NCBI RefSeq assembly: GCF_011516635.5
Contig: NZ_CP096255.1
Coordinates: 620,001 to 684,000 of the forward strand
Origin: Bradyrhizobium barranii subsp. apii
GTDB lineage: Bacteria; Pseudomonadota; Alphaproteobacteria; Rhizobiales; Xanthobacteraceae
Reading direction: 5' to 3'
Length of the DNA: 64,000 nt
A model generated the notes under the pieces. The model was not told the origin of the DNA, did not search any database, and was given only the letters and a program-made list of their open reading frames with translations. The translations under genes and the position numbers were made by a program. Of the stretch, positions 1 to 10,068 are shown in pieces. Each line of letters starts with the position of its first letter. The first letter of the stretch is position 1.

Positions 1-66
1 CTCCATGACGGCGACCAGATCAAGACCATGTTCGCCGATGAACTCGATCGCACGCGGGTACGCTGA
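1..66 (+). CDS. C-terminal tail of an upstream RND membrane-fusion (periplasmic adaptor) protein, partial
   Basis: The first 21 codons of the window are open and end in TGA at 64-66. The stop overlaps the ATG of the next gene by one base (TGATG), the usual sign of translational coupling. The tail contains a short D-G-D-Q-I-K stretch, like the end of HlyD/AcrA-type adaptors where a turn with a Gly-Asp pair precedes the last strand. The assignment as adaptor rests mainly on position directly before an RND pump. The rest of the gene lies outside the window. Confidence 0.55.
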   Translation, partial: LHDGDQIKTMFADELDRTRVR

Positions 67-3000
67 TGGCTCTCAATATCTCGGCTTGGTCGATCCGCAA
101 TCCGCTGCCGTCGGTCGTCTTCTCGATCATCCTCCTGGTCCTCGGCTGGGTGTCCTTCACCAAGCTCGCGGTGACGCGGCTGCCTTCGGCCGACATTCCC
201 GTGATCTCGGTCGTGGTGTCGCAATTCGGCGCCGCGCCCGCGGAACTCGAATCCCAGGTCACCAAGACGGTTGAAGATGCCGTCTCCGGCGTCGAGGGGG
301 TCAGGCACATCACTTCCTCGATCACCGACGGCGTGTCAGTGACCACCATCCAGTTCGCGCTGGAGACCAACACCGACCGCGCGCTCAACGACGTCAAGGA
401 CGCGGTGACGCGGGTGCGCTCCAACCTGCCGCAGAACGTCACCGAGCCGCTGATCCAGCGCGTCGACGTCATCGGCCTGCCGATCGTCACCTATGCCGCG
501 ATCTCGCCCGGCAAGACGCCGGAGCAGCTCTCCTATTTCGTCGACGACGTGGTCAAGCGCGCGCTGCAGGGCGTGCGCGGCGTCGCCCAGGTCGAGCGCA
601 TCGGCGGTGTCGAGCGCGAGATCCTGGTCTCGCTCGATCCGGACCGGATGCAGGCGATGGGGCTGACCGCGGTCAATGTCAGCCAAAGCCTGCGCGGCAC
701 CAATGTCGACGTCGCCGGCGGCCGCGCCGAGATCGGCAAGAACGACCAGGCGATCCGCACGCTTGCGGGCGCGAAGACACTGGGCGATCTCGCCGGCACC
801 ATGATCCCGCTGTTCGGCGGCGGTGAGGTCCGGCTCGACGATCTCGGCACCGTCACCGACACCATCGCCGACCGCCGCACCTTCGCCCGCTTCAACGGCG
901 AGCCGGTGGTCGCGCTCGGCATCAAGCGATCCAAGGGCGCCAGCGATGTGAAGGTGGCCGAGGCCGTGCAGAAGCGCATCGACGCGCTGAAGGCCGCCTA
1001 TCCCGACGTCGACCTGAAGGTGATCGACACCTCGGTCGAATATACCAACGGCAATTACCACGCGGCGATCTCGACCCTGTTCGAAGGCGCCATCCTTGCC
1101 GTCATCATCGTGCTCCTGTTCCTGCGGGACCTGCGCGCCACCATCATTGCCGCGATCTCGCTCCCGCTGTCGATCTTCCCGGCGTTCTGGGCGATGGACC
1201 TTCTCGGCTTCTCGCTGAACCTCGTCAGCTTCCTCGCCATCACGCTGTCGACAGGTATTCTCGTCGACGACGCCATCGTCGAGATCGAGAACATCGTCCG
1301 GCACATGAACATGGGCAAATCGCCCTACCGTGCCGCGCTCGAGGCCGCCGACGAAATCGGCCTCGCGGTGATCGCGATCTCGCTGACGATCATTGCGATC
1401 TTCGCGCCAGCGAGCTTCATGTCGGGCATCGCCGGACAGTTCTTCAAGCAGTTCGGCATCACCGTCTCGGTGCAAGTGTTCTTCTCGCTGCTCGCGGCGC
1501 GCTTCGTCACGCCGGTGCTGGCCGCCTACTTCCTCAAGCACCATGCGCACGAAGAGCCGCCGCCCGGCCGCGTGCTGCGGGCCTATCACAGGATCGTGGC
1601 CTGGTCGGTGAAGCACCATTTCATCACCGTGCTGATCGGCTTCGGGGTGTTCGCCGCCTCAATCTGGAGCATCACGCTGCTGCCGCAGGGCTTCCTGCCG
1701 GCGCAGGACAGCGCGCGCTCGCTGCTGGCGCTCGAGCTGCCGCCGGGCACCCAGCTTGCCTACACCGAGAAGGTCACCGAGGACATCGTCGCACGCCTGC
1801 GCAAGCGGCCGGAGGTGAAGAGCATCTTCGTCGATGGCGGGCGCGTCCCGCCGGGCACCCAGGAAGTCCGGCGCGCCTCTCTGATCATCAACTACACGCC
1901 CAAGGACAGCCGCGACATCACCCAGCGCGAGCTCGAATTCTCGATCAGCCAGGAGCTGGAGAACGTTCCCGACATCCGCTTCTGGTTCCTCGACGAGAAC
2001 GGCCTGCGCGCCATCTCGCTGGTCGTGACCGGCGTCGACGCCAACATCGTCAACAACGTCGCCAGCGAGCTCGCGACGCAGATGAAGCGGATTCCGACGA
2101 TCTCCAACGTGATCTCGGAAACCACGCTCGAGCGGCCCGAGCTACGCATCGAGCCGCGCGCAGATCTCGCCGCGCGCCTCGGCGTCTCCACGGAAAGCCT
2201 GTCGCAGACCATCCGCGTCGCCACCATCGGCGATGTCGGGCCCGCGCTCGCCAAGTTCGACGTCGGCGACCGCCTGGTGCCGATCCGCGTTCAGCTCGAG
2301 GACGCCGCGCGCGGTAATCTGAGGACGCTCGAACAGCTGCGCGTGCCGCTCGGCGAGCGCGGCGAGAAGGGCGGCGTGCCGCTCGCGGTCATCGCCGACG
2401 TCAAGCTCGACCAGGGTCCGACCAGCATCAACCGCTACGATCGTGAGCGGCAGGCAACCGTCGCCGCCGACCTCGTCGGCTCCACCGCGCTCGGCGACGC
2501 GACCAAGAAGATCTACGACCTGCCGGTGATGAAGAGCCGGCCGAAGGGCGTGAAGGTCTCGCCCTCCGGCGACGCCGAAAGCCTGAACGAGCTGTCCGAC
2601 GGCTTCGCCACTGCAATCACCGCGGGCCTGATGATGGTCTACGCCGTGCTGGTGCTGCTGTTCGGCACCTTCCTGCAGCCGATCACCATCCTGTTCTCGC
2701 TGCCGCTCTCGATCGGCGGCGCCATCGCCGCCCTGCTCATCACCGGCAAGCAGCTCACCACGCCGGTCTGGATCGGCATTCTGATGCTGATGGGTATCGT
2801 CACCAAGAACGCGATCATGCTGGTGGAATTCGCCATCGAGGCAATCCGCGCCGGCAAGCCGCGCGAGGAAGCGATGATCGACGCCGGCATGAAGCGCGCG
2901 CGCCCGATCGTGATGACCACGATCGCGATGGCCGCGGGCATGACGCCGAGCGCGCTCGCGGTCGGCGCCGGCGGCGAGTTCCGCTCGCCGATGGCGCTCG

Positions 3001-3200
3001 CGGTGATCGGCGGCCTGATCTTCTCGACCATCCTGTCGCTGGTATTCGTGCCCGCGATGTTCATGGTGATGGACGATCTCGGCGCCTTGATCTGGCGATT
3101 CGCCAAGCGGCTGATCGTGCACAGCGAGGATGCCGAGACCGCCGATCATCACGGCGCGGCGCCGGATAAAAAGGGCATGGTGCACCCCGCGGCGGAGTAG
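66..3200 (+). CDS. RND-family multidrug/solute efflux pump, inner-membrane permease subunit
   Basis: This 1044-residue protein has the full length of an HAE1-type RND permease. A first membrane helix lies near residues 12-30, and two large periplasmic loops alternate with two blocks of membrane helices. The proton-relay motif is visible as GILVDDAIVEIENI, with the acidic pair at D401-D402, and the C-terminal block carries the partner lysine in MGIVTKNAIMLVEF (K914). It is therefore probably an active proton antiporter. It would work with the adaptor whose end precedes it and an outer-membrane channel not seen here. The start overlaps the upstream stop by one base. The substrate cannot be read from sequence. 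No local repressor is visible; the next gene is convergent. Confidence 0.95.
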   Translation: MALNISAWSIRNPLPSVVFSIILLVLGWVSFTKLAVTRLPSADIPVISVVVSQFGAAPAELESQVTKTVEDAVSGVEGVRHITSSITDGVSVTTIQFALETNTDRALNDVKDAVTRVRSNLPQNVTEPLIQRVDVIGLPIVTYAAISPGKTPEQLSYFVDDVVKRALQGVRGVAQVERIGGVEREILVSLDPDRMQAMGLTAVNVSQSLRGTNVDVAGGRAEIGKNDQAIRTLAGAKTLGDLAGTMIPLFGGGEVRLDDLGTVTDTIADRRTFARFNGEPVVALGIKRSKGASDVKVAEAVQKRIDALKAAYPDVDLKVIDTSVEYTNGNYHAAISTLFEGAILAVIIVLLFLRDLRATIIAAISLPLSIFPAFWAMDLLGFSLNLVSFLAITLSTGILVDDAIVEIENIVRHMNMGKSPYRAALEAADEIGLAVIAISLTIIAIFAPASFMSGIAGQFFKQFGITVSVQVFFSLLAARFVTPVLAAYFLKHHAHEEPPPGRVLRAYHRIVAWSVKHHFITVLIGFGVFAASIWSITLLPQGFLPAQDSARSLLALELPPGTQLAYTEKVTEDIVARLRKRPEVKSIFVDGGRVPPGTQEVRRASLIINYTPKDSRDITQRELEFSISQELENVPDIRFWFLDENGLRAISLVVTGVDANIVNNVASELATQMKRIPTISNVISETTLERPELRIEPRADLAARLGVSTESLSQTIRVATIGDVGPALAKFDVGDRLVPIRVQLEDAARGNLRTLEQLRVPLGERGEKGGVPLAVIADVKLDQGPTSINRYDRERQATVAADLVGSTALGDATKKIYDLPVMKSRPKGVKVSPSGDAESLNELSDGFATAITAGLMMVYAVLVLLFGTFLQPITILFSLPLSIGGAIAALLITGKQLTTPVWIGILMLMGIVTKNAIMLVEFAIEAIRAGKPREEAMIDAGMKRARPIVMTTIAMAAGMTPSALAVGAGGEFRSPMALAVIGGLIFSTILSLVFVPAMFMVMDDLGALIWRFAKRLIVHSEDAETADHHGAAPDKKGMVHPAAE

Positions 3201-3342
3201 CCGTGATGCGGACATCGACAGCTCAAGCTGGTTCAGCGAGCGGCGTCAGTGAACCCGACGCCGCAGGAGATCGTCTCCGCTACGAAGCGTTCAAGCGCAC
3301 CGGTCGCGCCGTCCGAACGACGAAGCGGTTTCGCCGATCTCT

Positions 3343-4017
3343 CTACTCGTTCCGCGCGATGGCCGTCAGCTTGGTCATGTTCCGCAGCAGGATGCGGCCG
3401 CGCTGGAGATCGAGGATCGCCTCCTTGCGCCAGGCCTGAAGCTGGCGGTTGACGCTCTCGCGGGCGGCGCCGACGAAGATGCCGAGCTGCTCCTGCGAGA
3501 TGTGGACCTCCGAGCCGAAATCGGCGGCGAGCGCGCAGAGCCGCCGCGCCAGCCGAACCGGCAGCGGTTGCAGCATGGATTCTTCCATGCGCTCGCTCTG
3601 CCAGCGGATGCGCTGGCACAGCAGCGCGATGATCTTGATCGCGACCTTCGGCTCGCGTTCGAGGAAGCTGAGAAAATCTTCGCGCCGCAGCACGAACAGT
3701 TCACTGGCTTCGCCTGCAGTCGCATCCGCAGTGCGGCTCTGGCCGTCCAGCACCGCGACCTCGCCGAACAGGTCGCCCGGCCCCATGAAGTTCAGGGTCA
3801 GACGGCTGCCGTCGGAGACGCCGGTCTCGATACGGACCTGGCCCCGGCGCACGCCGAACAGCGCGTCCCCCGCATCGCCCTTCTGGAACAGCACCTCGCC
3901 ATTCCCCAGATGCTGGGTGTGGCAGAGATTCGACAGCCGCTGGAGCTCGTCTGCGCCGAGATCGGCGAACATCGCGTTCATCTTCAGGATGACCGCAAAT
4001 TCGGCCTGCTTGCTCAT
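3343..4017 (-). CDS. Crp/Fnr-family transcriptional regulator (cyclic-nucleotide-binding type)
   Basis: The protein has 224 residues if started at the ATG at 4017, which has AAGGA nine bases upstream; a longer open frame to 4116 lacks such a site. The N-terminal half is a cNMP-binding beta-roll. Its phosphate-binding cassette is well kept: FGEVAVLDGQSRTADA has the Glu and Arg that contact the cyclic nucleotide. The C-terminal half is a Crp-type winged helix with recognition segment GAARESVNRQLQAW. No cysteine set for an Fnr iron-sulfur cluster is seen. It is divergent from the AsmA-like gene, and a Crp-like palindrome lies in the shared region at 4109-4124. A class III cyclase is encoded 2.5 kb away, so a cAMP circuit is plausible but inferred. 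Confidence 0.9.
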   Translation of the reverse strand: MSKQAEFAVILKMNAMFADLGADELQRLSNLCHTQHLGNGEVLFQKGDAGDALFGVRRGQVRIETGVSDGSRLTLNFMGPGDLFGEVAVLDGQSRTADATAGEASELFVLRREDFLSFLEREPKVAIKIIALLCQRIRWQSERMEESMLQPLPVRLARRLCALAADFGSEVHISQEQLGIFVGAARESVNRQLQAWRKEAILDLQRGRILLRNMTKLTAIARNE

Positions 4018-4108
4018 TTCAATGTCCTTGTGAATTTCCTTAGCCAGTTTCCCTGGCAAATCGCTTGGAACCATCAAATCAGGATCGCGTAATACCGCGC
4101 GGGGGAAG

Positions 4109-4124
4109 TGTGTCATAAGTCACA
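4109..4124. promoter_or_regulatory. Crp-like palindrome TGTGT-N6-TCACA
   Basis: The sequence reads TGTGTCATAAGTCACA, one base away from the classical TGTGA-N6-TCACA Crp operator. It lies 92 bp upstream of the Crp-type gene and about 140 bp upstream of the divergent AsmA-like gene, so it could serve autoregulation or either promoter. Found by eye; binding is inference. Confidence 0.4.
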
Positions 4125-4264
4125 TAACTTTGCAGCACCCCCTGACTATTTTTACGTGCTTGGAGCCGCTTCCCGTCCGGGGATAAACTCAGGCGCAAAG
4201 GACGGATGCATAGGACGGTCATCTGCGGGATTCGCCGCCGATTGTCCGTCGTTGGAAAGTCGAC

Positions 4265-6295
4265 ATGAGAGCAGTGAAATTCGCCGGCGCGGCGATAGCC
4301 GCCGTCATCATCGTGATCGGGCTTCTCCTCGTGATCGGGATTCCCTCGGGATTCCTGACCACGACGATTGCCTCGCGGGTCGAGAGCGCGACCGGCTACC
4401 GCCTGTCCATCGACGGCACCACGAAGATCAGCCTGTGGCCGACGCTGAATGTCACGCTCAACGATCTCACGCTTCAGGACCCGAAGGACCGCAGCGGCAT
4501 CACGCGCCTGACGGTCGACAGCGTGCAGGCCGACATGTCGCTCTCGAGCGTATGGTCGGGCAGCCCGAAGATCAGCGAACTCGTCGTCACCCATCCCGTG
4601 CTCCACCAGCCGCTGCTGCGTGAGCGACTGCCGAATGCCGGCACCGCGTCTAAGCCGCTGGCGCTCGACACCGGTGGTGCGACCATCGACCGCGTCAAGG
4701 TCGTCGACGGCGAAGTCGCGTTCGCGCGCGTGCGCGACCGTGTCGAGGGCCGCATCAGCGCCATCAACGCCGACGCCGTCGTTGGCCGCGACCGCAAGGT
4801 CGACATCGCCGGCACCGCGCGGGTCGGCGATCACCCAACCAAGTTCGACATCAAGGCGTCGACGCCGGCGTCGCCGGCCGACCGGCCGACCATTCCAGTG
4901 GATTTCGCCATCGACATGCCTGATGTGCTGAAGTCCCAGCTCACCGGTCATGCCGAGATGCGGCTGAGCGGCGATGTCGTGATGATCAACGGCGTGAACG
5001 GCAGGCTCGGCGACGGCGCCTTCAACGGCTGGGCCTCGGTCGATATTGCGAGCAAGCCTCTGGTCAAGGTCGATCTCGACTTCCAGCGGCTCGCGATTCC
5101 GGTGGCGAAATCGCCGGAGGGCACGTCGGGACAGCCCTGGAGCAATGCACCGATCGACGTGTCCGGGCTCAATTATGTCGACGCGCAAATCAGGATCTCC
5201 GCGAACGAGGCCGTGATCGGCGATGCGCGCCTCGCGCCGCTGGCGCTCGATGCGAAGCTCGCCGGCGGCGTGCTGAAGGCCGGCACCGCCAATCTCGGCG
5301 CCTATGACGGCCAGCTCTCGGGCGAGGTGATCCTGGATGCCACAAGCGGCGCACCGAGCTTTGCCATGCATTCCGATCTCGTCGGCGTGCGCGCATTGCC
5401 GCTGCTCCAGGGCCTTGCCGAGTTCGACCGGATCGACGGCAAGCTGCAAGCCAAGCTCGCGCTGCGCAGCGCCGGCACGAGCCAGCGCGCGCTGATGGCG
5501 AACATGCAGGGCACGGCCTTCGTCAATTTCCAGGACGGCGCCATCCGCGGCATCAATATCGCGCAGATGGTCCGCTCGCTGACATCGGGCACGCTGTCGG
5601 GCTGGCAGGACAGTGAGGCCCAGAGTACGGATCTGTCGCAGCTCTCGGCGTCCTTCCGCATCGACAAGGGTCAGGCGGTGACGACCGATCTCAATCTGAT
5701 CGGACCGCTGGTGCGCGTGACCGGCGCCGGCACCATCGCCCTCGACACCAAGATGATGGGTTTTCGCGTCGAGCCGAAGCTCGTGACGACCACCGAAGGC
5801 CAGGGCCGCACGTCGGAGCCGGTCGGCTTCGGCATTCCCGTGATGATCCAGGGCAGCTGGTCGCAGCCGCGGATCTACCCTGACATGGCCGGCATGCTGG
5901 ACAATCCGGACGCCGCCTATGCCAAGCTGCGCGAGATGGGCAAGGGCCTGTTCGGCCCTGACGGCGCCGGGCTCGGCAATATCCTGGGCAGCCTCGGCTT
6001 GGGCGGCACCGCCGCGCCGGGCGGCGGCAACGCCAATCCGCAAACCCAGCAGCCGGGACAGAATAACCCGCTCGGCGGTCCGCTGGGCGAGGCGATCGGC
6101 AATTTGATCCAGCAGGGGCTTTCCAGCGGCGCGGGGACCAGCACTGGCACCGGCCGCAGCCGCGGCCTGCCGGCAACACCGTCCACCCCCGCTCCGCAAG
6201 CCTCTCCCGCGCCCCCGGCCCAGGACGACCCGGCGGTGGTGCAGCAGGACAGCCAGCCGATGAACGACGTGCTGCGACAGCTCTTTAATCGATGA
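4265..6295 (+). CDS. AsmA-family envelope protein
   Basis: This 676-residue protein begins with one membrane helix (about residues 8-29). A long beta-rich region follows, with the AsmA-type opening TGYRLSIDGTTKISLWPTLN and, near residues 400-500, the conserved C-terminal AsmA segment. Family members belong to the bridge-like lipid-transfer/AsmA superfamily, anchored in the inner membrane and reaching into the periplasm; they influence outer-membrane composition. After about residue 570 the chain turns into a Gly/Pro/Gln/Thr-rich low-complexity tail with a short terminal motif NDVLRQLFNR. GGAAAG precedes the ATG by six bases. No partner gene is adjacent. Confidence 0.85.
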   Translation: MRAVKFAGAAIAAVIIVIGLLLVIGIPSGFLTTTIASRVESATGYRLSIDGTTKISLWPTLNVTLNDLTLQDPKDRSGITRLTVDSVQADMSLSSVWSGSPKISELVVTHPVLHQPLLRERLPNAGTASKPLALDTGGATIDRVKVVDGEVAFARVRDRVEGRISAINADAVVGRDRKVDIAGTARVGDHPTKFDIKASTPASPADRPTIPVDFAIDMPDVLKSQLTGHAEMRLSGDVVMINGVNGRLGDGAFNGWASVDIASKPLVKVDLDFQRLAIPVAKSPEGTSGQPWSNAPIDVSGLNYVDAQIRISANEAVIGDARLAPLALDAKLAGGVLKAGTANLGAYDGQLSGEVILDATSGAPSFAMHSDLVGVRALPLLQGLAEFDRIDGKLQAKLALRSAGTSQRALMANMQGTAFVNFQDGAIRGINIAQMVRSLTSGTLSGWQDSEAQSTDLSQLSASFRIDKGQAVTTDLNLIGPLVRVTGAGTIALDTKMMGFRVEPKLVTTTEGQGRTSEPVGFGIPVMIQGSWSQPRIYPDMAGMLDNPDAAYAKLREMGKGLFGPDGAGLGNILGSLGLGGTAAPGGGNANPQTQQPGQNNPLGGPLGEAIGNLIQQGLSSGAGTSTGTGRSRGLPATPSTPAPQASPAPPAQDDPAVVQQDSQPMNDVLRQLFNR

Positions 6296-6542
6296 TTGGC
6301 CGACCAACGTACCGGACTCCACGCCAATCCCTACATCGGCCTCCCCGTCCGCCGCTTCATCCGAAGGGATGAGGCCGCGACAATTCACGACCCTTTCGGC
6401 CTAGTCCGGCGTCGACGGCGGGTAACCACGCTGGCCGGTCGACCGGTCGCAGGACCGTCTCCTGGCCCGAATTGTGGTAGAAGGGCGCCTGGACCGGTAC
6501 GGCCCGTAGCGCCGGCGTCGATGACGGCGCGAGAGGATCTGG

Positions 6543-8990
6543 ATGGCGGGAGCGAAAGACAAGACACGGTTTCTGCGCGAGGGCCTGTTCGCCAAATACG
6601 TCGTCTCCCTCGTCGGCCTCGTCGTGTTTGTCCTCGCCGTCAACGGCGCGATGGAGACCTGGATCTCCTATCGCGCCACCAAGACCCAGCTGACCGACGG
6701 GCTCGACGACAAGGCGCAAGGAGCCGCCCGGCGGATCGAGCAGTCGATCTCCGAGCTCGAGCGCCAGATCAGCTGGGTGACGCGGGCAAGCCAGGACACG
6801 CTCGAGAAGCGCCGAGCCGACTACGCATCGCTCCTGCACCAGGTCTCGGTCGTCAACCAGCTGTTCCAGCTCAACGGCGAAGGACGTGAGGTGCTGCGCG
6901 TCTCGCGCCAGTCGACCACGACCGGCGGCAATGCCGACCTCTCCCGAGACATGCGCTTCACCGATACGGTTGCCCGCGGCGTCAGCTACGCGCCGGCCTG
7001 GTTCTCCGACCGGACGCCGATGATGTCGATCTCGGTGGCGCATTCCGGCTTCAATGCCGGCGTCACCGTGGCCGAAATCGACCTCAGCTTCCTCTCCGAC
7101 TTCCTGTCCGACGCCCAGGTCGGCAAGGCCGCGTTCGCCTATGTGGTCGATCCGCGCGGCCGCGTGCTGGCGACGTCGTCGAAAGGGCCCGATGTCGGCA
7201 AGGATCTGTCGAAGCTGCCGCAGGTGGCGGCGGCGATTGCGCCCGGCCGCGAGCCCGACACCTCGGGTACCGACTTCAACGGCCATGCGGTGATGAGCGC
7301 CGCCAGCACCGTGCCGAAGCTCGGCTGGAACGTGATGTTCGAGCAGCCGACGACGCAGGCGTTGATGCCGATCCGCGACCAGCTCGTGCGCATCGCGCTG
7401 TTGATCGGCATGGGCCTGATGGTCGCGATCCTCGCCGGCACGCTGCTCGCCCGCCGCATGATCATCCCGATCACGGCGCTGCGCGACGGCGCGCACAAGC
7501 TCGGCGAGGGCGATTTCAGCCACCGCATCGACGTCCGCACCTCCGACGAGCTGGAAGACCTCGCCGGCCAGTTCAACCGCATGGCCGGCCAGCTCCAGGA
7601 AACCTATTCGGACCTGGAAACCAAGGTCGAGGAGCGCACCCGCGATCTCGCGCAGTCGATCAACGAGCTCAAGGCGCTGGAAGAGGTCGGCCGTGCGGTC
7701 GCCTCCTCGCTCGACCTCAACGCCGTGCTGCCGACCATCGCCGCGCGCGCGATCGAGATCACCCATGCCGATGCGGTGCTGATCTACGGCTTCGATGCCG
7801 AGACGCGCCGCTTCAACCTGATCGAATCCAACGGCATCGACAAATCGGCCGACGGCGCGCATGTCACGATCCAGCAAGGCGCGAACATCCTGAGCGATGC
7901 CGCCGAGAGCGGCGAGCCGATCGCGATTGCCGATCTCGACCGGGCCTCCGAGCAACCGCTGCGCGACGTCGCGATCGATGCCGGCTTCCACTCGGTGCTG
8001 GTGGTGCCGCTGGTGGACCAGCAGGGCACGCTCGGCTCGCTCGTGGTGCTGCGCCGGGCCGGCGGCGAGTTCGGCGGAAGCCTCACCGGCCTGATGCGCA
8101 CCTTTGCCAACCAGGCCGTGCTGGCGATGCGCAACGCACGGCTGTTCACCGAGGTCGATCACAAGGGCCGCGAGCTCGCCGCGGCACATAACACCGTGCA
8201 GCAGCAGGCGGCAAAGCTCCAGGAGCAGACCGAGCAGCTTCGCAACTGGAACCGCTCACTGGAAGAGCGCGTCGAGAAGCAGCTCGGCGAGATCAGCCGC
8301 ATCAAGCGGCTCGAACGCTTTCTCGCGCCGCAGGTCGCCCAGCTCATCGCTTCGTCGGATGGTCATGACTCGCTGCTCGACAGCCATCGCCGCGAGGTCA
8401 CCGTGCTGTTCTGCGATTTGCGCGGCTTCACCGCCTTCACCGAGGCGACCGAGCCGGAAGAGGCGATGAACGTGCTGCGCGAATATCACGCAGCGCTCGG
8501 CAAGCTGATCTTCAAATACGAGGGCACGCTCGACAAATATGCCGGCGACGGCGTGATGATCCTGTTCAACGCGCCGATCCAGTTCGAGGACCACACGCGG
8601 CGCGCGGTGCAGATGGCGGTGGAGATGCGCGACACGATCGGCCCGCTGACCGAGAAGTGGCGCAACCGCGGCCACACGCTCGGCTTCGGCATCGGCATCG
8701 CGCTCGGCTACGCCACGCTCGGCCAGGTCGGCTTCGAGCAGCGGCTGGAATATGCCGCGATCGGCAGCGTCACCAACCTCGCCTCGCGTCTCTGCGACGA
8801 AGCCAAGGCCAACCAGATCGTGGTCAGCCGCCGCGTCTACGGCATCGTCGAGCCCTGGGTCGAAGCCCGCGCGCTCGACGACCTCGTGCTCAAGGGGTTC
8901 AATCACCCCGTGCTAGCGATGGAGATTTTGTCCTGGCGCGAGCAAGTGGAGAACGTGGTGGATGCGTCCGCAGCGCGGCGGAGAGGGTAG
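6543..8990 (+). CDS. Membrane-bound class III adenylate/guanylate cyclase with Cache, HAMP and GAF domains
   Basis: This 815-residue protein has a membrane helix at about 19-38 and an extracytoplasmic Cache-like sensor to about 275. A second helix at 279-300 and a HAMP linker follow to about 352, then a coiled coil, a GAF domain at about 386-535, another coiled coil and a cyclase domain from about 615. The two metal-binding aspartates are present in LFCDLRGFT (D625) and KYAGDGVMILF (D669). The transition-state Asn/Arg are in TNLASRL. In IGSVTNL the usual Asp/Thr nucleotide-specificity position is Ser, so ATP versus GTP preference is uncertain. It should convert an outside signal into a cyclic nucleotide. 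GAGAGG lies upstream of the ATG. Confidence 0.92.
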   Translation: MAGAKDKTRFLREGLFAKYVVSLVGLVVFVLAVNGAMETWISYRATKTQLTDGLDDKAQGAARRIEQSISELERQISWVTRASQDTLEKRRADYASLLHQVSVVNQLFQLNGEGREVLRVSRQSTTTGGNADLSRDMRFTDTVARGVSYAPAWFSDRTPMMSISVAHSGFNAGVTVAEIDLSFLSDFLSDAQVGKAAFAYVVDPRGRVLATSSKGPDVGKDLSKLPQVAAAIAPGREPDTSGTDFNGHAVMSAASTVPKLGWNVMFEQPTTQALMPIRDQLVRIALLIGMGLMVAILAGTLLARRMIIPITALRDGAHKLGEGDFSHRIDVRTSDELEDLAGQFNRMAGQLQETYSDLETKVEERTRDLAQSINELKALEEVGRAVASSLDLNAVLPTIAARAIEITHADAVLIYGFDAETRRFNLIESNGIDKSADGAHVTIQQGANILSDAAESGEPIAIADLDRASEQPLRDVAIDAGFHSVLVVPLVDQQGTLGSLVVLRRAGGEFGGSLTGLMRTFANQAVLAMRNARLFTEVDHKGRELAAAHNTVQQQAAKLQEQTEQLRNWNRSLEERVEKQLGEISRIKRLERFLAPQVAQLIASSDGHDSLLDSHRREVTVLFCDLRGFTAFTEATEPEEAMNVLREYHAALGKLIFKYEGTLDKYAGDGVMILFNAPIQFEDHTRRAVQMAVEMRDTIGPLTEKWRNRGHTLGFGIGIALGYATLGQVGFEQRLEYAAIGSVTNLASRLCDEAKANQIVVSRRVYGIVEPWVEARALDDLVLKGFNHPVLAMEILSWREQVENVVDASAARRRG

Positions 8991-9189
8991 CCAACAACAA
9001 AAAGCGCGAAAACAACCCCATGCACAGTAGACGGGGACTGTCGGATCAATGACTTACGCGGGTGCCGGAGCGGTTTGACACGTCGGGCAAAAGACCGGCA
9101 GGATGGTATCATCTCCCACACCGCGCCCACGAACCACATCCCTCCTCCCTGCGACTAACCATCGCCTCAACGACGAGGCGAGAATTCGG

Positions 9190-10068
9190 ATGGAGACGAT
9201 CGTGGCGTTTGCCTTGCCTTCGCGCGCGTATGATTTGCAGATGCTGGACCGTCCCGCCGATCGTGCGCGCGATCACGGTTGGGTCTTTGGCCTGCCGCCG
9301 GGCATCAGCAGCGAGCAATGGCCGCTCGATCCCGTCACCGGCTTTCCGCTGATGCACGGCTTCACCTTGAGGCTGCCGGACGATTATCGCGTGCATGGCG
9401 AGGACATCGTCGCGGTGTCGTTCTTCGCCACCGCGCCCGACCACAATGACGGCGGGGCGCCCGATGATCCCGAGATTCGCGAGGCCGTGGCGGCGCGACC
9501 AGCGCATCCGCGGCTTTCGCGCATGACCGATATTCTCGACTACGAATATGCAGCGTTGCTGCTGACCAAGGCCGAATATGAGAGCGCATTCGCGGCGCCG
9601 CCGGCACCGCTTCCGCTTGCGACAGCCGATCGGCCGCGCTGGCTCGACGTCGGCGGCGCCAGTGCCTTCTTCGAGGCCGCCGCGCCTTACGCAAAAAAGA
9701 TGTTTGCCGCGCAGCTGCGCGCCGATCTCAGCGAGACCCGCGCGATCGCGCTTGTGCCACGCGCGACCGATCCCAATGCCGGCAAGGGCCCGCAGGACGA
9801 GCACACCCGACAAAACCCGCCGACCGGTTATCAGCCCTACTATTACTATGTCGGCGGCGTGCCGAGCCGCGACAATTTCCGGCTGCACGACTGGGGCAAG
9901 GATCACGCGCACAACCATCTCGGCGGCACCATGCGGCCGTGCCAGGCGGTGCCGGAGATGAGCCCGTTCTACATCGAGTTCGAGGAATATTTCGGCGGCT
10001 ACAATTTCGGCGGCGGCAACGCGCAGCTCGACTTCAAGGACATGAAGTTCGACTGGGCGTGCGGCTGA
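9190..10068 (+). CDS. Conserved-looking hypothetical protein, 292 aa
   Basis: I do not recognise the family. From the ATG at 9190 the protein is cytoplasmic in character, with no signal peptide or membrane helix. Aromatic- and glycine-rich stretches occur near the C-terminus (YQPYYYYVGG, YFGGYNFGGGNAQLDF), together with several His/Asp residues (DWGKDHAHNHLGG) that could bind metal. An earlier in-frame ATG at 9103 adds 29 residues of low-complexity sequence and is less likely. The gene ends one base before the stop codon of the convergent LTXXQ gene. Codon use matches the neighbours. Confidence 0.7.
   Translation: METIVAFALPSRAYDLQMLDRPADRARDHGWVFGLPPGISSEQWPLDPVTGFPLMHGFTLRLPDDYRVHGEDIVAVSFFATAPDHNDGGAPDDPEIREAVAARPAHPRLSRMTDILDYEYAALLLTKAEYESAFAAPPAPLPLATADRPRWLDVGGASAFFEAAAPYAKKMFAAQLRADLSETRAIALVPRATDPNAGKGPQDEHTRQNPPTGYQPYYYYVGGVPSRDNFRLHDWGKDHAHNHLGGTMRPCQAVPEMSPFYIEFEEYFGGYNFGGGNAQLDFKDMKFDWACG

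Noticed and set aside
4079..6388. 769-codon minus-strand open frame opposite the AsmA-like gene
   Set aside because: Antisense shadow caused by high GC at third positions; composition is His/Arg/Asp/Ala-rich with no domain, and the plus-strand gene is clear.
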